This document shows positions 53,298 through 64,000 of a stretch of 64,000 nucleotides of DNA, piece after piece; position 1 is the stretch's first letter, and each line of letters opens with the position of its first letter. The position numbers were made by a program, and so were the translations under genes. Under the pieces are notes generated by a model. That model saw only the letters and a program-made list of their open reading frames with translations. It searched no databases and was not told the origin of the DNA. The stretch is from Amyloporia xantha (taxonomy: Eukaryota; Basidiomycota; Agaricomycetes; Polyporales; Adustoporiaceae): positions 496,001 through 560,000 of the forward strand of contig JAYKKR010000026.1 of the NCBI GenBank assembly GCA_036971615.1. The letters are read 5' to 3'.

Positions 53298-53768
53298 TTA
53301 AATAATATGCAATTCGCCTTGATAAGTTGACATGATGAGAGGTGGTCGCGCTTTATGCATGCGCACCTGTCTAAGTACTTTGAAGATGCTCCCATAGAGT
53401 GAGATTACTGGCGTCTCACTGGAAACTTTACCACAAATGGCGTTGCTGTCGTGTCGTTCGCAAAATGCTCCTTGCAGATGCTGAACTTCGAGTTGCAATG
53501 TGCAGTGTTGACCGGACGCAAGCAAATGTCCACAAACTTTGGCCACAGGGACATCGCCAGTACCGCAGTGTGCACAACGACCGCAGGAATAACACATTTT
53601 ATCCTTTTGTTCAGGACTGGACACCAAGCTGTGTGGCACCAGCTCGGATCGCTGCGTTATTAGAATTGGCGATTTTGTGGCTCGTTCTGCCCTCCTGATT
53701 CGGACACGTTCTTTGGGGTTACAGGTGTCATGTTTCATGAATGGATCAAATGAGACCCTTCGCTCCAT
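53298..53768 (-). CDS. Hypothetical 156-aa Cys-rich ORF (weak)
   Basis: Single uninterrupted frame with a Cys cluster in the middle (MCYSCGRCAHCGTGD, then VCGHLL, HCTLQLE, FCERHD) that could bind metal, and a basic N-terminal third. There is no recognised family, intron, or supporting context, and lengths of this order can arise by chance here. Confidence 0.2.
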   Translation of the reverse strand: MERRVSFDPFMKHDTCNPKERVRIRRAERATKSPILITQRSELVPHSLVSSPEQKDKMCYSCGRCAHCGTGDVPVAKVCGHLLASGQHCTLQLEVQHLQGAFCERHDSNAICGKVSSETPVISLYGSIFKVLRQVRMHKARPPLIMSTYQGELHII

Positions 53769-55007
53769 AAAAACCGCAATAGGGTCACCGTGGTCTCAGA
53801 CGATAATTTTTCAGTCATGCATTATTTGATGGGCATGTCTATCTGTCTGACAAATGTTTACCACACAGCGAACAAAAGTCTGCGAATTCGCAAACTTAAC
53901 GACTCAGACCCTTGCCACGAGCAACAACCAATCGCGTCGTGGTCTTGTTCCGAGCAAACGGCCAAAATCGAGACAGACCTATGTACGAACTACGATGGGA
54001 AGGTCCCTCGTTGGTAATTGACAATGCGTGCGAGTGTGGTCAGTGATCGAAGCGGTGAGCAGCGCTTTGCATGTTGAAATGGAAGGCCGCATCTCTTCGT
54101 CGGTTAGTTCTGACGGACTCTTCACATGCATTGTCATTAAAGAAGTGTTGATAGTTTGATGTCAGATGTTCTCTATCAACACTCCTAGCGTTGAGGCGTA
54201 TGCGTATTCGATCTCTATATAGAACCCCCTCACAGCGACAGTCCTACATGTACTACAAATCGTCATCATATGGCCTAGATTATTCTTTCGACTATCCTCA
54301 ACATTCCCTGGGATCAGTACGGCTGTTGCGTATCTGTCAATGTAAGTTCGCAAGTATGGAAGGTGTCTGCGCTTACCGACACTGACCGATTTGGTACGTC
54401 TATCAGACACAGTCAGAGCTTCAGATTGAGAAGTGTCCTCGGCTACGCGAAACACCGGCGCAGATCCGTGGAATATTGTTGATACTCGTCGTACAATTTT
54501 CCCTTCAAGCTGCAATTACAAGAGATCTGAAAGTCAGTGTGAATGAAGAGGGAGGACAATAAGCCGAGGATGCGATGCACTCTTCTGACTGGTTCTACTG
54601 ATTCTTGTTGTACTCGGATCCATCTCCATACGTGTAACGCTCTCAGTGGGCCTTTATTCTAGGAACGGCAATAGTCTCCCTCAAAATTGCCCGGCGAAGG
54701 TCTTCGTTGTTCGCGATTTATCGCCGTCAGGTGAGCATGCTATCACCTTGTGCTATAATTACCACCTAGGGCGCCTCAAGGACCATCGAAATAATAGACC
54801 TTGCTGCTCACGCATGGCATCTGAATTAGTGCTCTGGCATCTAGAAGCTGTTTGGACCATTTGGTCTTTTTTAAATCTCGTCAGTGGTTTGTTCCTTTGT
54901 TCGCCGATCTGATATGGGACACAGCCTTCCGGTGGGTTTGATGGACGGTACAGACACACGTTGCACCTGCCACGCCGCCTGGTGGTCTTCTCAGTTCCTG
55001 GATCGGG

Positions 55008-55013
55008 TATAAA
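55008..55013 (+). promoter_or_regulatory. TATA box of DUF6534 copy 2
   Basis: TATAAA in GGGTATAAAGCCC, about 50 nt before the ATG at 55062, the same spacing as for the paralogue at 14347-16349. Confidence 0.6.
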
Positions 55014-55061
55014 GCCCTCGGAAATGAGTCAAGACGAGGAGAGCGCAGCTCTACAGCGACG

Positions 55062-57095
55062 ATGGACTATCTAGGTCATGATTTCGGTGAGACGCTGGGT
55101 TGTATGCTCATCGGGTTGATATTTGCTCTCATGTGAGTATTCCTTTACTGCAATGACTGGTAATCACAAGTGGATCACTGAGGATATGCAGATTGTACGG
55201 ATGCACATGTGCACAGGTGCTGTATTATGTATTTGAGTACCCCGCTGATAGGCCACGGCTGAAGATTCTTGTAAGTCCTTGTCTTGTCTCAACAAGGTAT
55301 CAGCTCTCACATCTAATTCGGCGTAGGTTGCTGTCTTATTGTGCGTGTCTCTGGCAGCGACTTTGCAGGAGTTCCATATGAACTCATGAATTCATGTTGC
55401 CTTCAGTCTTCTTGATACCGCGACAACCATTGTGGACGCCATGGTAAATCATCTTTTCCCATTAGACACGAACAGCTAAGGCTAGACGTCAATACAGATC
55501 GCATGGCATTACACTGTGTTTGCGCGTAGCAATTTAATCCTGCTCACAAAGCTGTTCAGGTCCGTTATTGACTACTCTGCGACGACAGCTGCTCAGTTTC
55601 TCACCTGTCCCTTTCCAGTACTGCATCGGTAAGCGGGCATCCCAGGCAAACCCCTCGATACCTGCTAACAGACCAGTAAAAAGGTAGAATATGCCCTCGC
55701 CGTGAGTGACATTATATGATCTCTATACGCGGACATTTGATTTGTGTGTTGCGCATCAATAGGCACCTACAGTCTTCCTAGTTCAATGGTAACGTCAAAT
55801 ACGCGCTGCTGATAGTCCCAACTAAGCATGAGTTTGGTCGCTAGCTATTATATATATACAATTTGGAAACGTAAGTATCGTGTCTTCATATGCCTCGGTA
55901 CTAAGCAGAACATGTAGTGCTTCCTCCGCGACTATACAAGGTTCCTCTCACAGTAATCATGGTAATGTATCTATCTTTGGGATCACCCCGGTACTGATAA
56001 GTATGATACAACTATAGATCGTGTTCGCGGTGTTGTCGTGTGGTATGGAGATTTGTATCATTGTCTCTCTACTATTCACTTCATCGGTTTGCAGTTCTCG
56101 GCTTCGGTTTGTGCACGGATTCCGACTGCGAATAGAATACTGACGTTTCCCTTGGATAGTGAACGTCGCGAATAGGTACGCATAAATGACAATTCTCCGC
56201 GATTACATTGTGTGCTGAACTGTTTGAACACGTAGCATCCGTCATCCTGGCTTCCCGGATGTATTCATTGTGCCAAAGGTGCGCGTGTATAGTATATCAT
56301 CGGTATCCGATCTGCATCCTGGTTTGAGGTCCCTGCAATACTGCAAACATCAACCGCTTCCATCGCGGATGTTCTGACGACGGCAACTTTGACCTGGGTC
56401 CTGAACAACAACAAGACTGGTTTTCGAGGGTAGGCTGGTCACTTTACCAATATAGTGGAAGACAATCTGATAATTGCTAAAGGACTGACACCCTCGTTCG
56501 AAAATTGACCGTATATGCTGTTAACCGAGGAGTCTTAACCACGTCAGTCATTTCACATCCGATTCTGGATATACTGAACAACTTGCCGACGGAGATAGTG
56601 TTGTGCAGACTATGCAAATGATAGTAGTATGTATATCCCCACCAGCACGCAGCATAGAGAAGAAAGAACTGACTTCACACGTAGTATGTTTCATTTGCAA
56701 AGAATTCGTTGTATTGGACTATATTGCACTTACCAGGGAGCAAAAGTGAGTGTTTTATCTCCTGTGCACTACGTGGTGACTGACGGACGGATGCGCATTA
56801 TTTTCAGTATATGTGAATTCTTTCCTCGCAGTGTACGTGTCTCTGCACTTGATATGCTCCTCTACTGATCCTCCGCGTCGAAAGACTGAACGCCCGTCAT
56901 TACATTGGAGAAAATGGGCAAAGGTATCTATCGAATGGCTTCTCCATGGCCGAGATCCCAGTAGACAGGATATCCCCGGGTGGCCGCCAGAAGTTTCGGT
57001 ACGTCCGGGTCCCCCGCCAGACACCCGATACTATAATGAAGCTAATCAATATCTACATCGATATCTTCCTAACATGCAACGGGCAGGCTCTCTAG
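55062..57095 (+). CDS. DUF6534 multi-pass membrane protein, copy 2
   Basis: Start ATG at 55062 (MDYLGHDFGETLGCMLIGLI). Exons in order: 55062-55132, 55192-55270 (LYGCTCAQVLYYVFEYPADR), a 14-nt exon giving VAVL, FLLDTATTIVDAM, IAWHYTV...ILLTKLFS, VEYALA, APTVFLVQ, YYIYTIWK, LPPRLYKVPLTVIM, IVFAVLSC, VLGF, VNVANR, IRHPGFPDVFIVPK, VPAILQTSTASIADVLTTAT, TDTLVRKLTVYAVNRG, VSFAKNSLYWTILHLPGSK, IYVNSFLAV, LNARHYIGENGQRYLSNGFS, with stop at 57093-57095. Intron positions match copy 1 throughout, so the two are paralogues from a duplication followed by long divergence. Here the penultimate introns use ordinary GTGAGT and GTACGT donors. It appears intact, with a tail differing from copy 1 after the MAEI block. 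Function unknown; multi-pass membrane location expected. Confidence 0.8.
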
Positions 57096-57585
57096 GCGCT
57101 CTCAGCCCACACAGTCCCGCTCATATGTCTCTGATGGACTTATGTATGCAGACTCGGTCGACGGCGATAACATTGGAATAGCGCTCTGATTCGCTTGTAC
57201 TTGTGGACTTCATTACTTTTCTTAGATGCAGACACGGCACACACCCAACTTTTTTGCATACTAGCCGTTGTATCACGATTTTGTATCAGCAAATTATTAT
57301 AGCCCCTGACAGCTATCCCGCATCTTTAGCATGGTCAGTTGAAGGAGAAATTCGTTCAGGTGACTTATAGCAATCGTGGGATACCCTGATGTACACAGCT
57401 CTGGCAGGACAAAATATTTTCAGGAACCAGCAACATGATAGCGGAGAATCTCAGGAGTTCCAACACATTAGGGGGAAAAAGGAAGCGATTTGCAGCATAG
57501 AAGCGACGACCAGTGGAAGTTTTGGTTCGAACTTACCCATGAGCATCATGTAGTTGCACGCAACCAGCCTCGACAAAGACTGATA
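57096..57585. other. Convergent spacer, no gene seen
   Basis: 490 bp between the DUF6534 stop and the cyclin-like stop; no coding potential or repeat recognised. Confidence 0.4.
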
Positions 57586-60500
57586 TCATCCTGTCCAAAC
57601 ACATGAGCTATTGGACTGGCTAGTAACTTGGCGAAAGTCACTGACATATGAATAGCCCAGAAGCTCTTGTACATCCAGCACAAATACCCTTGCGGCCTTC
57701 GCTGCTTTGATTTTCAGTTCCGACGGCTTGAGACTCTTAATTCTGCGTTCGGCCCTGATACGAAAGTCGGATTTATACTTGTGAACAAGTGACTCAACGA
57801 CGCCGTCTATGAGCGCGGATGCCGTGAGCAGAGAGACCGGAAAACGCAGCACATCCGGTTCTGCGAGAACGAGGTTAGTGTAAATGTCGTATCATTATAG
57901 AGAGTTTCGGTGAAATTAAAAAGATTCGCTTACGCATCATTGCTTCCAACAAAATAGCCCATGTCTCCTCTTGTGCTATGCACCAACCGTTGTCGAAATT
58001 GAGAAGTCTACGCAAGCTTGAGAGCGCGATCCAAAACTCCTGGAAGTATGCTAGTGGAGTAACACTACCAATGGCAAACGAGAATGCTTCCAAGACGTCG
58101 CGTTGGGCAATCTAATATGTAAATGGCTATCAGTGAATAAACCCACAAGCGCAGGGACAGTCAAGGAAGGCAAGTCGAGGGTGAAGGGTACGGAATGTGA
58201 GGCTAGGACATGTACCTCGAAGTCATCGTATGACATGGAATGCGGGGCCAATGCCATAAATTCGCCTGCAGAAATAGCATACAGCGGCAGAAAGACATCA
58301 CGGTGGAACTGTTCGTGATATGACAGTCAGTTATAGGTGTTCCATGTTAGGGAAGAGGCGAGCACACTTTGACACTTAACGCAACGCAGGCAACAGCAAT
58401 GTCCCATATGATTGCCTCCATTCCCTCATGCGCGAGTCTTGAATTGACCAGATCTGCTCCAGGTGTCGAATTCCGAGAGCGACCGATACGGAAGAAATAA
58501 CGAGTGAATAGATATGCAGCGTGGAATCTCGTCTCGTCAGAAGTGGAGAGCTGTTCGTGCAGATCATCGCGTACGCGAGGCGATGAAGAAGTCATGGGAG
58601 GCAGGACCTGAAGAGATATGTAAAAACAATGTTCTTCCCCAAACCAACAGGTAACGTACCTCAAGGATCCAATCTATCGCCTCCATTCTAAAATCGGCCT
58701 CAATACCTGACACTATCTCTTCGTCGATGATGACCGTGTTCTGGTGTTTAATCATCATATTAGATTGCATTTGATCATAGTCAATCTTGAGAGCGTCATG
58801 AACGCGTTCCACGTCATGCAGACTTGAATCACTATCATCTGCACTTTCCGAATTGTCTTCCGTACACTGTGGCTTGTGGTTTGGTTTTCCGCCGGTCATG
58901 CTTTGCGCATCACAGCTACAAGCTTGTGAGTATCTGCAGGGAAATCGATCCGCCTTCCGTTCCATGCGCTCTTTCGTCAGCATTATCTTGATCCTCGCTT
59001 CCGCAGCGTCCTCGTCCGAAAGCGGCGCACGTGGAATCAATTCAAAGGGTGGTGGAGCCAGGATGGGGAAGCGGTAAGGGGAGTGGCGAACGAGGAGGCG
59101 ACGGAGTGAACAGATCGTTGCGGCGGCGTGGACGAGAGATAGGTGTAGCGGGCTCGGTCGGTATATATCCGTGATGAGGAGAAGCGGGGGTCGGACTATG
59201 AGTTATCGAACGGGTAGCACTGGTTACACCCGAGTGAGATACAGCCCCAGGTGTATAAATATCTGACACTGTAGTGTTGTGGGCTCCACTGCTATTCTGT
59301 GAAAAGCGGTGCCGTTCAAGAATCCCAAATCAGCGCTTGAATATTCATTAAAATGCGGCACACACCTCCTCTCTGTTCGTATGCGAAGAGATGTCAGAAC
59401 GCAGCGAGTCTGCACGACGCAAACTGGCGGCACGTTGCGCATATACCGACTGATCTGTTGCAGGGCCTCCAATACGCTCCCTACGAGGTCCTTGTTTTAT
59501 GCCGTCAACATTCGTTGACTTGCTGCTGGAGCCAGTTCGGGGAAAGAAACGAGACACGGTCGCGTGGACCTTGCGCCGCTTCCTTTTAGGCTCCACGGAG
59601 GTCTCTTGGTCTCTTTCAGGCTTTATATATGCGCTAGATTCAACACGCTCAAGAGAGTCGTACCCAGAAGTAACAGCGTGCGAGTGACGACGTTTCAAAG
59701 GAGATCTATCAATTTGAGCAACATCTGACTGAACGTTTTTTGTAACCTGCTCTGCCTGATTATATGCGCAGGCAGAAGTGGTATCAATGTCACAGGGACT
59801 AGCATAGTTTTCAGTATTCGAAGTAGATTCAGTGGGCGTAGACAGAGAATGGAAATACGACCAGTGGCCAGGCGGAATTAGAGAACCATCAGACGACATG
59901 TTGGATACAGATCGAGAAGTAGCTGAAGGAGAGCGAGACCGGCGAGCGCCACTTTGCGCGTTATACGAGCTCCTTCCTGAGATCCCGGAACTGTCGCCAC
60001 TAGCAGAGCCAGATGCGGCAGATAAGGAGACATGGACAGACGCATCAGAGACCGAAGAATATTGCAGAGGTGAACCATTGATGTCGTGTCGCATACAATC
60101 GGAGGATAGAGCAGGATCTCCGTCTGTTTCAGTGTGAACAGGGACAGTACGACTGGCGTGAATTAGCTGTCTTGTATCTGCAAGGTGACGGAATTCAGCT
60201 TGTTGCCGTTCTCTTTGGACAATACGGAGAAGTTCGTTGAGCCTGACGAGGAAAGGTGAATGCACGGCAGAGGGAGATGCATCATCCGAGGACGAAACTT
60301 CATTCTGCTCTATGTTTTGGTGGTGATTCTCAGATATAGTATTTTCATGGACATCTAGAAGGTTTGCGGGCTCCGCGTCATTCTTTTCGGTGGCTATATG
60401 CGCCCCAGTTCGTCGTCCAGAGAAATCGGAACCATAGCATGCAGTAGTCTGAGTAAGCGAGACAACCGGAGAGCTCAAGACAGAGATATAGCCAGCCGAA

Positions 60501-60718
60501 CAATTATCTGGAGGCGTAACGGCACAAGGAGAAGAGCCCACAGGAGAACTTGATGCGGGAATCAGGTCGCCCGAATCGATTTGACCATTGTCAAAATCGT
60601 TGTTTCCTCCATTTTCAGCACTACTCGGACTCGACAGTACTATAGGAGAGCTGATGTTGTCGTCTGGCATATCGCTTGAGCAAGGCGAAGAAGGCGCTGG
60701 ACGCTGTAAGACCGACAT
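57586..60718 (-). CDS. Cyclin-box protein with long Ser-rich N-terminus; probable 1-bp frameshift
   Basis: Start ATG at 60718 (MSVLQRPAPSSPCSSDMPDD). Exon 1 (to about 59351) encodes about 455 mostly disordered Ser/Thr/Pro-rich residues with basic patches (KRKRRKVHATVSRFFPRTG, SPLKRRHSH) resembling nuclear-localisation and CDK sites. Exon 2 begins NSSGAHNTTVSDIYTPGAVS and includes PISRPRRRNDLFTPSPPRSP. The frame then stops at 59042, while the next frame continues RFPILAPPPFELIPRAPLSD and leads to the cyclin box: DFRMEAIDWILEV, ETRFHAAYLFTRYFFRIGRS, IWDIAVACVALSVKFHRDVF, then helices to the stop at 57586 (VSLLTASALIDGVVESLVHK). Reading through needs one base fewer in the GGGG run at 59078-59081. 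It probably regulates a cyclin-dependent kinase; the exact class is not clear. As written the sequence lacks a continuous frame. Confidence 0.65.
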
Positions 60719-61195
60719 CGACGTGGTTGTCAGGGGAAAGATTCAGATGATGCTAAGATGAGTGGAGTGTTGAAACAGCAAGAGTCGAAACACGAGAAAA
60801 CGATGTTGATTGTGAGGACAACTGGGCCGACGTGACTTCACCGAAAAAAATCTGAAAGGCTATTGAGAACGCGCGACGCTCAATGGTGTATGACAAATCT
60901 GCCCCAGGTTATTATAGGAGTAAAATCTGGCGTCTTGTAAAGTCAATGGCAGAAAGTGGAAGTAGAGAAATGAAGTCGGTGAGTAGACTTGCAACAGGAG
61001 CTGTCAATAAATACGTCCAGTCGCGATCACATGATCACGACGCGCCGGTCTCAAGCTCAACCCCACCGGAAATACATGATCTTTCATGATTGGCAACTCT
61101 TTTACATTGAGAATTGCTGCTGAGTTGAGTATTGCTGTTGAGAAGAATAGAAAAGCCAGGCCGAAACACCGCAGAACGCCCTACTCTTCTCGAAG
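60719..61195. other. Spacer upstream of the cyclin-like gene, downstream of RPC34
   Basis: No gene. The part next to the RPC34 stop (about 61070-61195) is a diverged repeat of 63850-63949 at the right edge, including TACATGATCTTT and CATTGAG blocks. Confidence 0.55.
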
Positions 61196-63261
61196 TCACT
61201 CCCGACCAACAATTGCAGCACTCAACCAGTCTCCATAATATATACATTCCTTAGGTTCCACCGGACCCCCTGTCTTGCAGAAGTCAAACGTCGGGCAGCG
61301 CATACATGGAGCCTGCGCCAGTCCGGATGCCGCGCGCTCCTGTTTGACAGCACGATAAACGTACGCATACGAGCCGTAATCATCCGCCATATCCATGCCC
61401 TGACCTCCAGACACGTCGGCGGTAACGGGAGAAGAGGAACGCTTGACTTTGGAAGAAGATTTGGACGTCGATTTTGACTTGGACCTCGACTTTTTGGCAC
61501 GGCGCGAAGAGTCGTCGGAGGCAGTGCCAGAAGAGTCTGTATCGCTCTCGGTCTCGGACTCGGAGTCGTGTTTGCGCTTCTTGCTCTTGCTCTTAGTCTT
61601 GCTTTTACTTACTTTCTTCCTCCGGCTCTTCCCATCGTCATCATCACTGTGCTCGTCGCTGTACTCATTTCGACGTTTCCGCTTCTTTGGCTTACGCCTC
61701 CTCTCACGGTCCGAGTCCTCGACACTGTCCTCGCTCTCGCTATCCCTACCCTTTATTCGCTTCTTCCTTGACTTCGCCTCCTCATCCTCGATTTCCGATT
61801 CCGACTCGTCGTCTGAGTCAGACGACCTGCTTTTCTTGCTCCGCTTTCGTTTCAAACTTCGCGAAGCATCTTCCTTCTCTTTACCCTTTCGTTTGCGCTT
61901 GTTACTTTCGATGTCGACATCGTCCTCGCTGCCATTATCCTCCTGCGCATCCTGTGCACTGATACCGGATTCCCAGAGTGCTCCACCGAAGGCTGGTACC
62001 TGATGAAACAGACAGATGGATGTTAGACACCCCAACAGCCCAGCAATATGATAAGCCGAAGGTTCTGAACGTTAGAGACTGAAGTTGCATGATGCATTCA
62101 ACCCTACTCTTAGATGCATCATGCCACTCCATATCCGCTGTAAAAGCCCTACTGCTTCCCCATATGTCTATCAACATACGAACTGGCTACTCACCTTTTC
62201 AATCTCTCCGTCAAGTACAAGAATGTTGAGCAGCATCTCGGTATGTTCAACGCTGAGTTGTGTCTCGGTGATACGACTTTTGCTGAAGAATGCAAGGACC
62301 TGCTGCGCGGTTGGATAAGGAGGGGCAGCAGAGATCGAATATATCGGCTGTGTGCGTGAAGATGATCCGTCGAATCCCGATCTCTGTTTGGGAAGACTCT
62401 GGAAGAATTGAATATGAACGGGAGACAGCAATACAAGATGATACTAGGGGTGATGTCATGGACAAAACGCACTCGATCACGAACAAAGCGAAGACAAGCA
62501 CTGCAGAGCAGCTTGATAAACTCAGTATCGAGCTCGTTATCCGTGTACCACGGCCCACCAGTCATCTCGACAGATGGTTCAAGATGGGAAAGCATGTAAA
62601 TCTTGCGCGTAGGGAACTGCACGTGGTTTTTGACCGCTTTGATGAGTTGCTTTTGGGTCAATGACTTGAGACAGCGGTCGATGACAGTCTGGTGCAGCCC
62701 AGTCTTCGCCTTCAGATGCTTCGTCCAGATGCCTACACAACACTACGATCAGCTGGGAAACAATCCTTCGAACAATATTGTTACATACCCTCGTTTCCAG
62801 ACGTCTGAATGTGGCTGAGAACCATGTTCTCCTCACCACTCATATCCTTCTTGCTGCACAGACACGTGAGCGGACCCAAGGCAAAAATCACATCGGAATA
62901 ACATACACATCCATCTCCTTCTTCATCACAACACGAAACGAGACAACACCTTTGGTGTCTTTCAGCACCTTGAACAGCCCCTGCAAGTTCGTAATGATCA
63001 GTCAGCTCCGTAGTATGCCAGTCTTATCACCGCGCATGGACGTACCGCGCCCAACAAGAAGTTAATCGCATCCATGCGCGCAGACGCATCTGGAACGAGC
63101 GCATCGCACTCCTTCTGTGATAGAGTCTAAGGTTGATATGCATTCAAGGAATGTGAGACCACGTTCAGGAACGATAGATATTGGTTATGCACCTTCTTCG
63201 GATCAGCGAGGGCAGCCTGATGCAGCTTCTGCTCCAGCGAGTTCAACTTGCGCCCACTCAT
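61196..63261 (-). CDS. RPC34: RNA polymerase III subunit RPC34/RPC6 (RPC39) with charged insertion
   Basis: Pol III-specific subunit that helps open promoters of tRNA and 5S genes. Start ATG at 63261 (MSGRKLNSLEQKLHQAALAD), stop at 61196-61198, about six exons. Tandem winged-helix domains: DASARMDAINFLLGA and LFKVLKDTKGVVSFRVVMKK; ENMVLSHIQTSGNEGIWTKH and LTQKQLIKAVKNHVQFPTRK with IYMLSHLEPSVEMTGGPWYT; third PYPTAQQVLAFFSKSRITET. The C-terminus carries the expected iron-sulfur cysteines, spaced C-x2-C-x5-C-x10-C (CMRCPTFDFC...KECIYYGDWL). Between the third winged helix and this cluster lies an unusual insertion of about 185 residues of Lys/Arg/Ser/Asp/Glu repeats (61420-61960), making the protein near 500 aa against about 316 in human. 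A second copy starts at the right edge. Confidence 0.9.
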
Positions 63262-63949
63262 TGTTGTAGCTATCCAACAACTGTCCAAAGACAAGATATG
63301 GCCTAACCGTCTGGGCAGCTTTGCAAGATAGTCTTGATCAGTCCGGAATATACTGAGGACTTCGCAAACTGCCGGGCTAGCCGCCCGTGTACTATACGCG
63401 TCAACATGCATCAACAACGCGTACAGTTAGCAAGTAAGAATGTAGAACACCGTGTGCAATTCCGTTGCTCGCGTTTGCTTGCCCCATGAGCAGAGCCTTT
63501 GCGCAGCTCGTGTATGCGTCCTAAGACTTACGTTTTTGTCTCGAGCTCACCATAATGACATGAAATAGCACCGTTGGTAATTGTGCTGTCATCGGCCCAG
63601 TGAGGTTACGATTTCAGGTACCATGGCAGCGCGTACTGGAGCAGACAGTTATAAAGCCGAACGACTATCTTCAGCTATATTGATCAAGCAACGGAGACTA
63701 TTTGAAATGCCTGATTGAAGGCAGACGCTTGAGACGATTGCAACGCCTGGCTTTACTAGTAGGAGACAGTGATGCGTTGTCACTGGACACTCTGCCTACG
63801 TAGACCGTCCCTCTCACAGACGATTATGTACGGTAGTCTCCAAGCAACCAGAATACATGATCTTTTGTGATTGCCCACTCGTTTGCATTGAGTATCGCTG
63901 TTTAGAAGCATAAGACAAGCCACCCCTGAGCACCCTGTTCGCCTCGGAG
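63262..63949. other. Upstream region of RPC34 and repeat flanking the second copy
   Basis: Holds the RPC34 promoter on the left. On the right, from about 63850, it repeats the sequence found downstream of the first RPC34 stop. No other gene seen. Confidence 0.5.
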
Positions 63950-64000
63950 TCACTCCCTACCGACAATCGCAGCACTCAACCAGTCTCCGTAATATACACA
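63950..64000 (-). CDS. Second RPC34/RPC6 copy, C-terminal 16 codons only
   Basis: Minus-strand reading from the window edge gives CVYYGDWLSAAIVGRE and a stop at 63950-63952. This is the same as the C-terminus of the gene at 61196-63261 except Val for Ile, and starts at the last iron-sulfur cysteine. The rest lies outside, so whether the copy is complete is unknown. Confidence 0.85.
   Translation of the reverse strand, partial: CVYYGDWLSAAIVGRE

Larger units (their letters stand above)
52940..55061. other. Intergenic region, possible small ORF
   Basis: About 2.1 kb without a confidently recognised gene. It holds one 157-codon uninterrupted minus-strand frame (53298-53768) and the promoter of the second DUF6534 gene. 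Confidence 0.4.

Noticed and set aside
54162..54515. Minus-strand 117-aa frame next to DUF6534 copy 2
   Set aside because: No motif, splice partner or composition bias to support it.
61443..62003. Plus-strand Ser/Leu-rich 186-aa frame
   Set aside because: Antisense shadow of the charged insertion in RPC34.

Overview
The window is nuclear DNA of a filamentous basidiomycete, most likely an Agaricomycete. Genes are split by many 45-70 nt GT-AG introns with CTRAY-like branch sites. The encoded families are typical of mushrooms (DUF6534 seven-helix proteins, a basidiomycete-type Argonaute, Ty3/gypsy and tyrosine-recombinase retrotransposons). All exon structures below were worked out by hand from splice sites and reading frame, without database searches.

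Left arm (1-17.7 kb). A P-loop ATPase gene runs off the left edge on the minus strand. After about 2.4 kb without a recognisable gene comes a complete seven-exon Argonaute (3163-6594, +) with an RGG-rich N-terminus. A GDP-L-fucose cluster follows: GDP-mannose 4,6-dehydratase (8606-10132, +), a GDP-L-fucose synthase copy (10365-11838, -) intact except for one single-base frameshift, and an intact second synthase copy (12483-13958, +). Together these make GDP-L-fucose from GDP-D-mannose. A DUF6534 membrane protein follows (14347-16349, -).

Middle (17.7-43.3 kb). This is one nested transposon. A DIRS/Ngaro-type tyrosine-recombinase retrotransposon (about 17693-43208) is split inside its RNase H by a 19,898 bp Ty3/gypsy element (21215-41112, coding on the minus strand, 4-bp target duplication ACGC, LTRs with one difference found in 1272 bp). 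The gypsy gag-pol is itself interrupted by two related 3.4 kb foldback elements (27776-31125 and 34770-38282), each with a perfect 7-bp target duplication. Each foldback is a long imperfect palindrome. Each of its arms carries an outward-facing short exon, a canonical intron and a GC-rich tandem array. This is the least familiar object in the window.

Right arm (43.3-64 kb). Biotin-protein ligase (43721-45864, +), a tricalbin/extended-synaptotagmin-like SMP-C2 protein (46150-50301, -), a monocarboxylate-type MFS transporter (51133-52939, -), a second DUF6534 gene with the same intron layout as the first (55062-57095, +), a cyclin-like gene with a probable one-base frameshift (57586-60718, -), and RNA polymerase III subunit RPC34/RPC6 with a large charged insertion (61196-63261, -). 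The last 51 bases encode the C-terminus of a second RPC34 copy, so that locus is tandemly duplicated.
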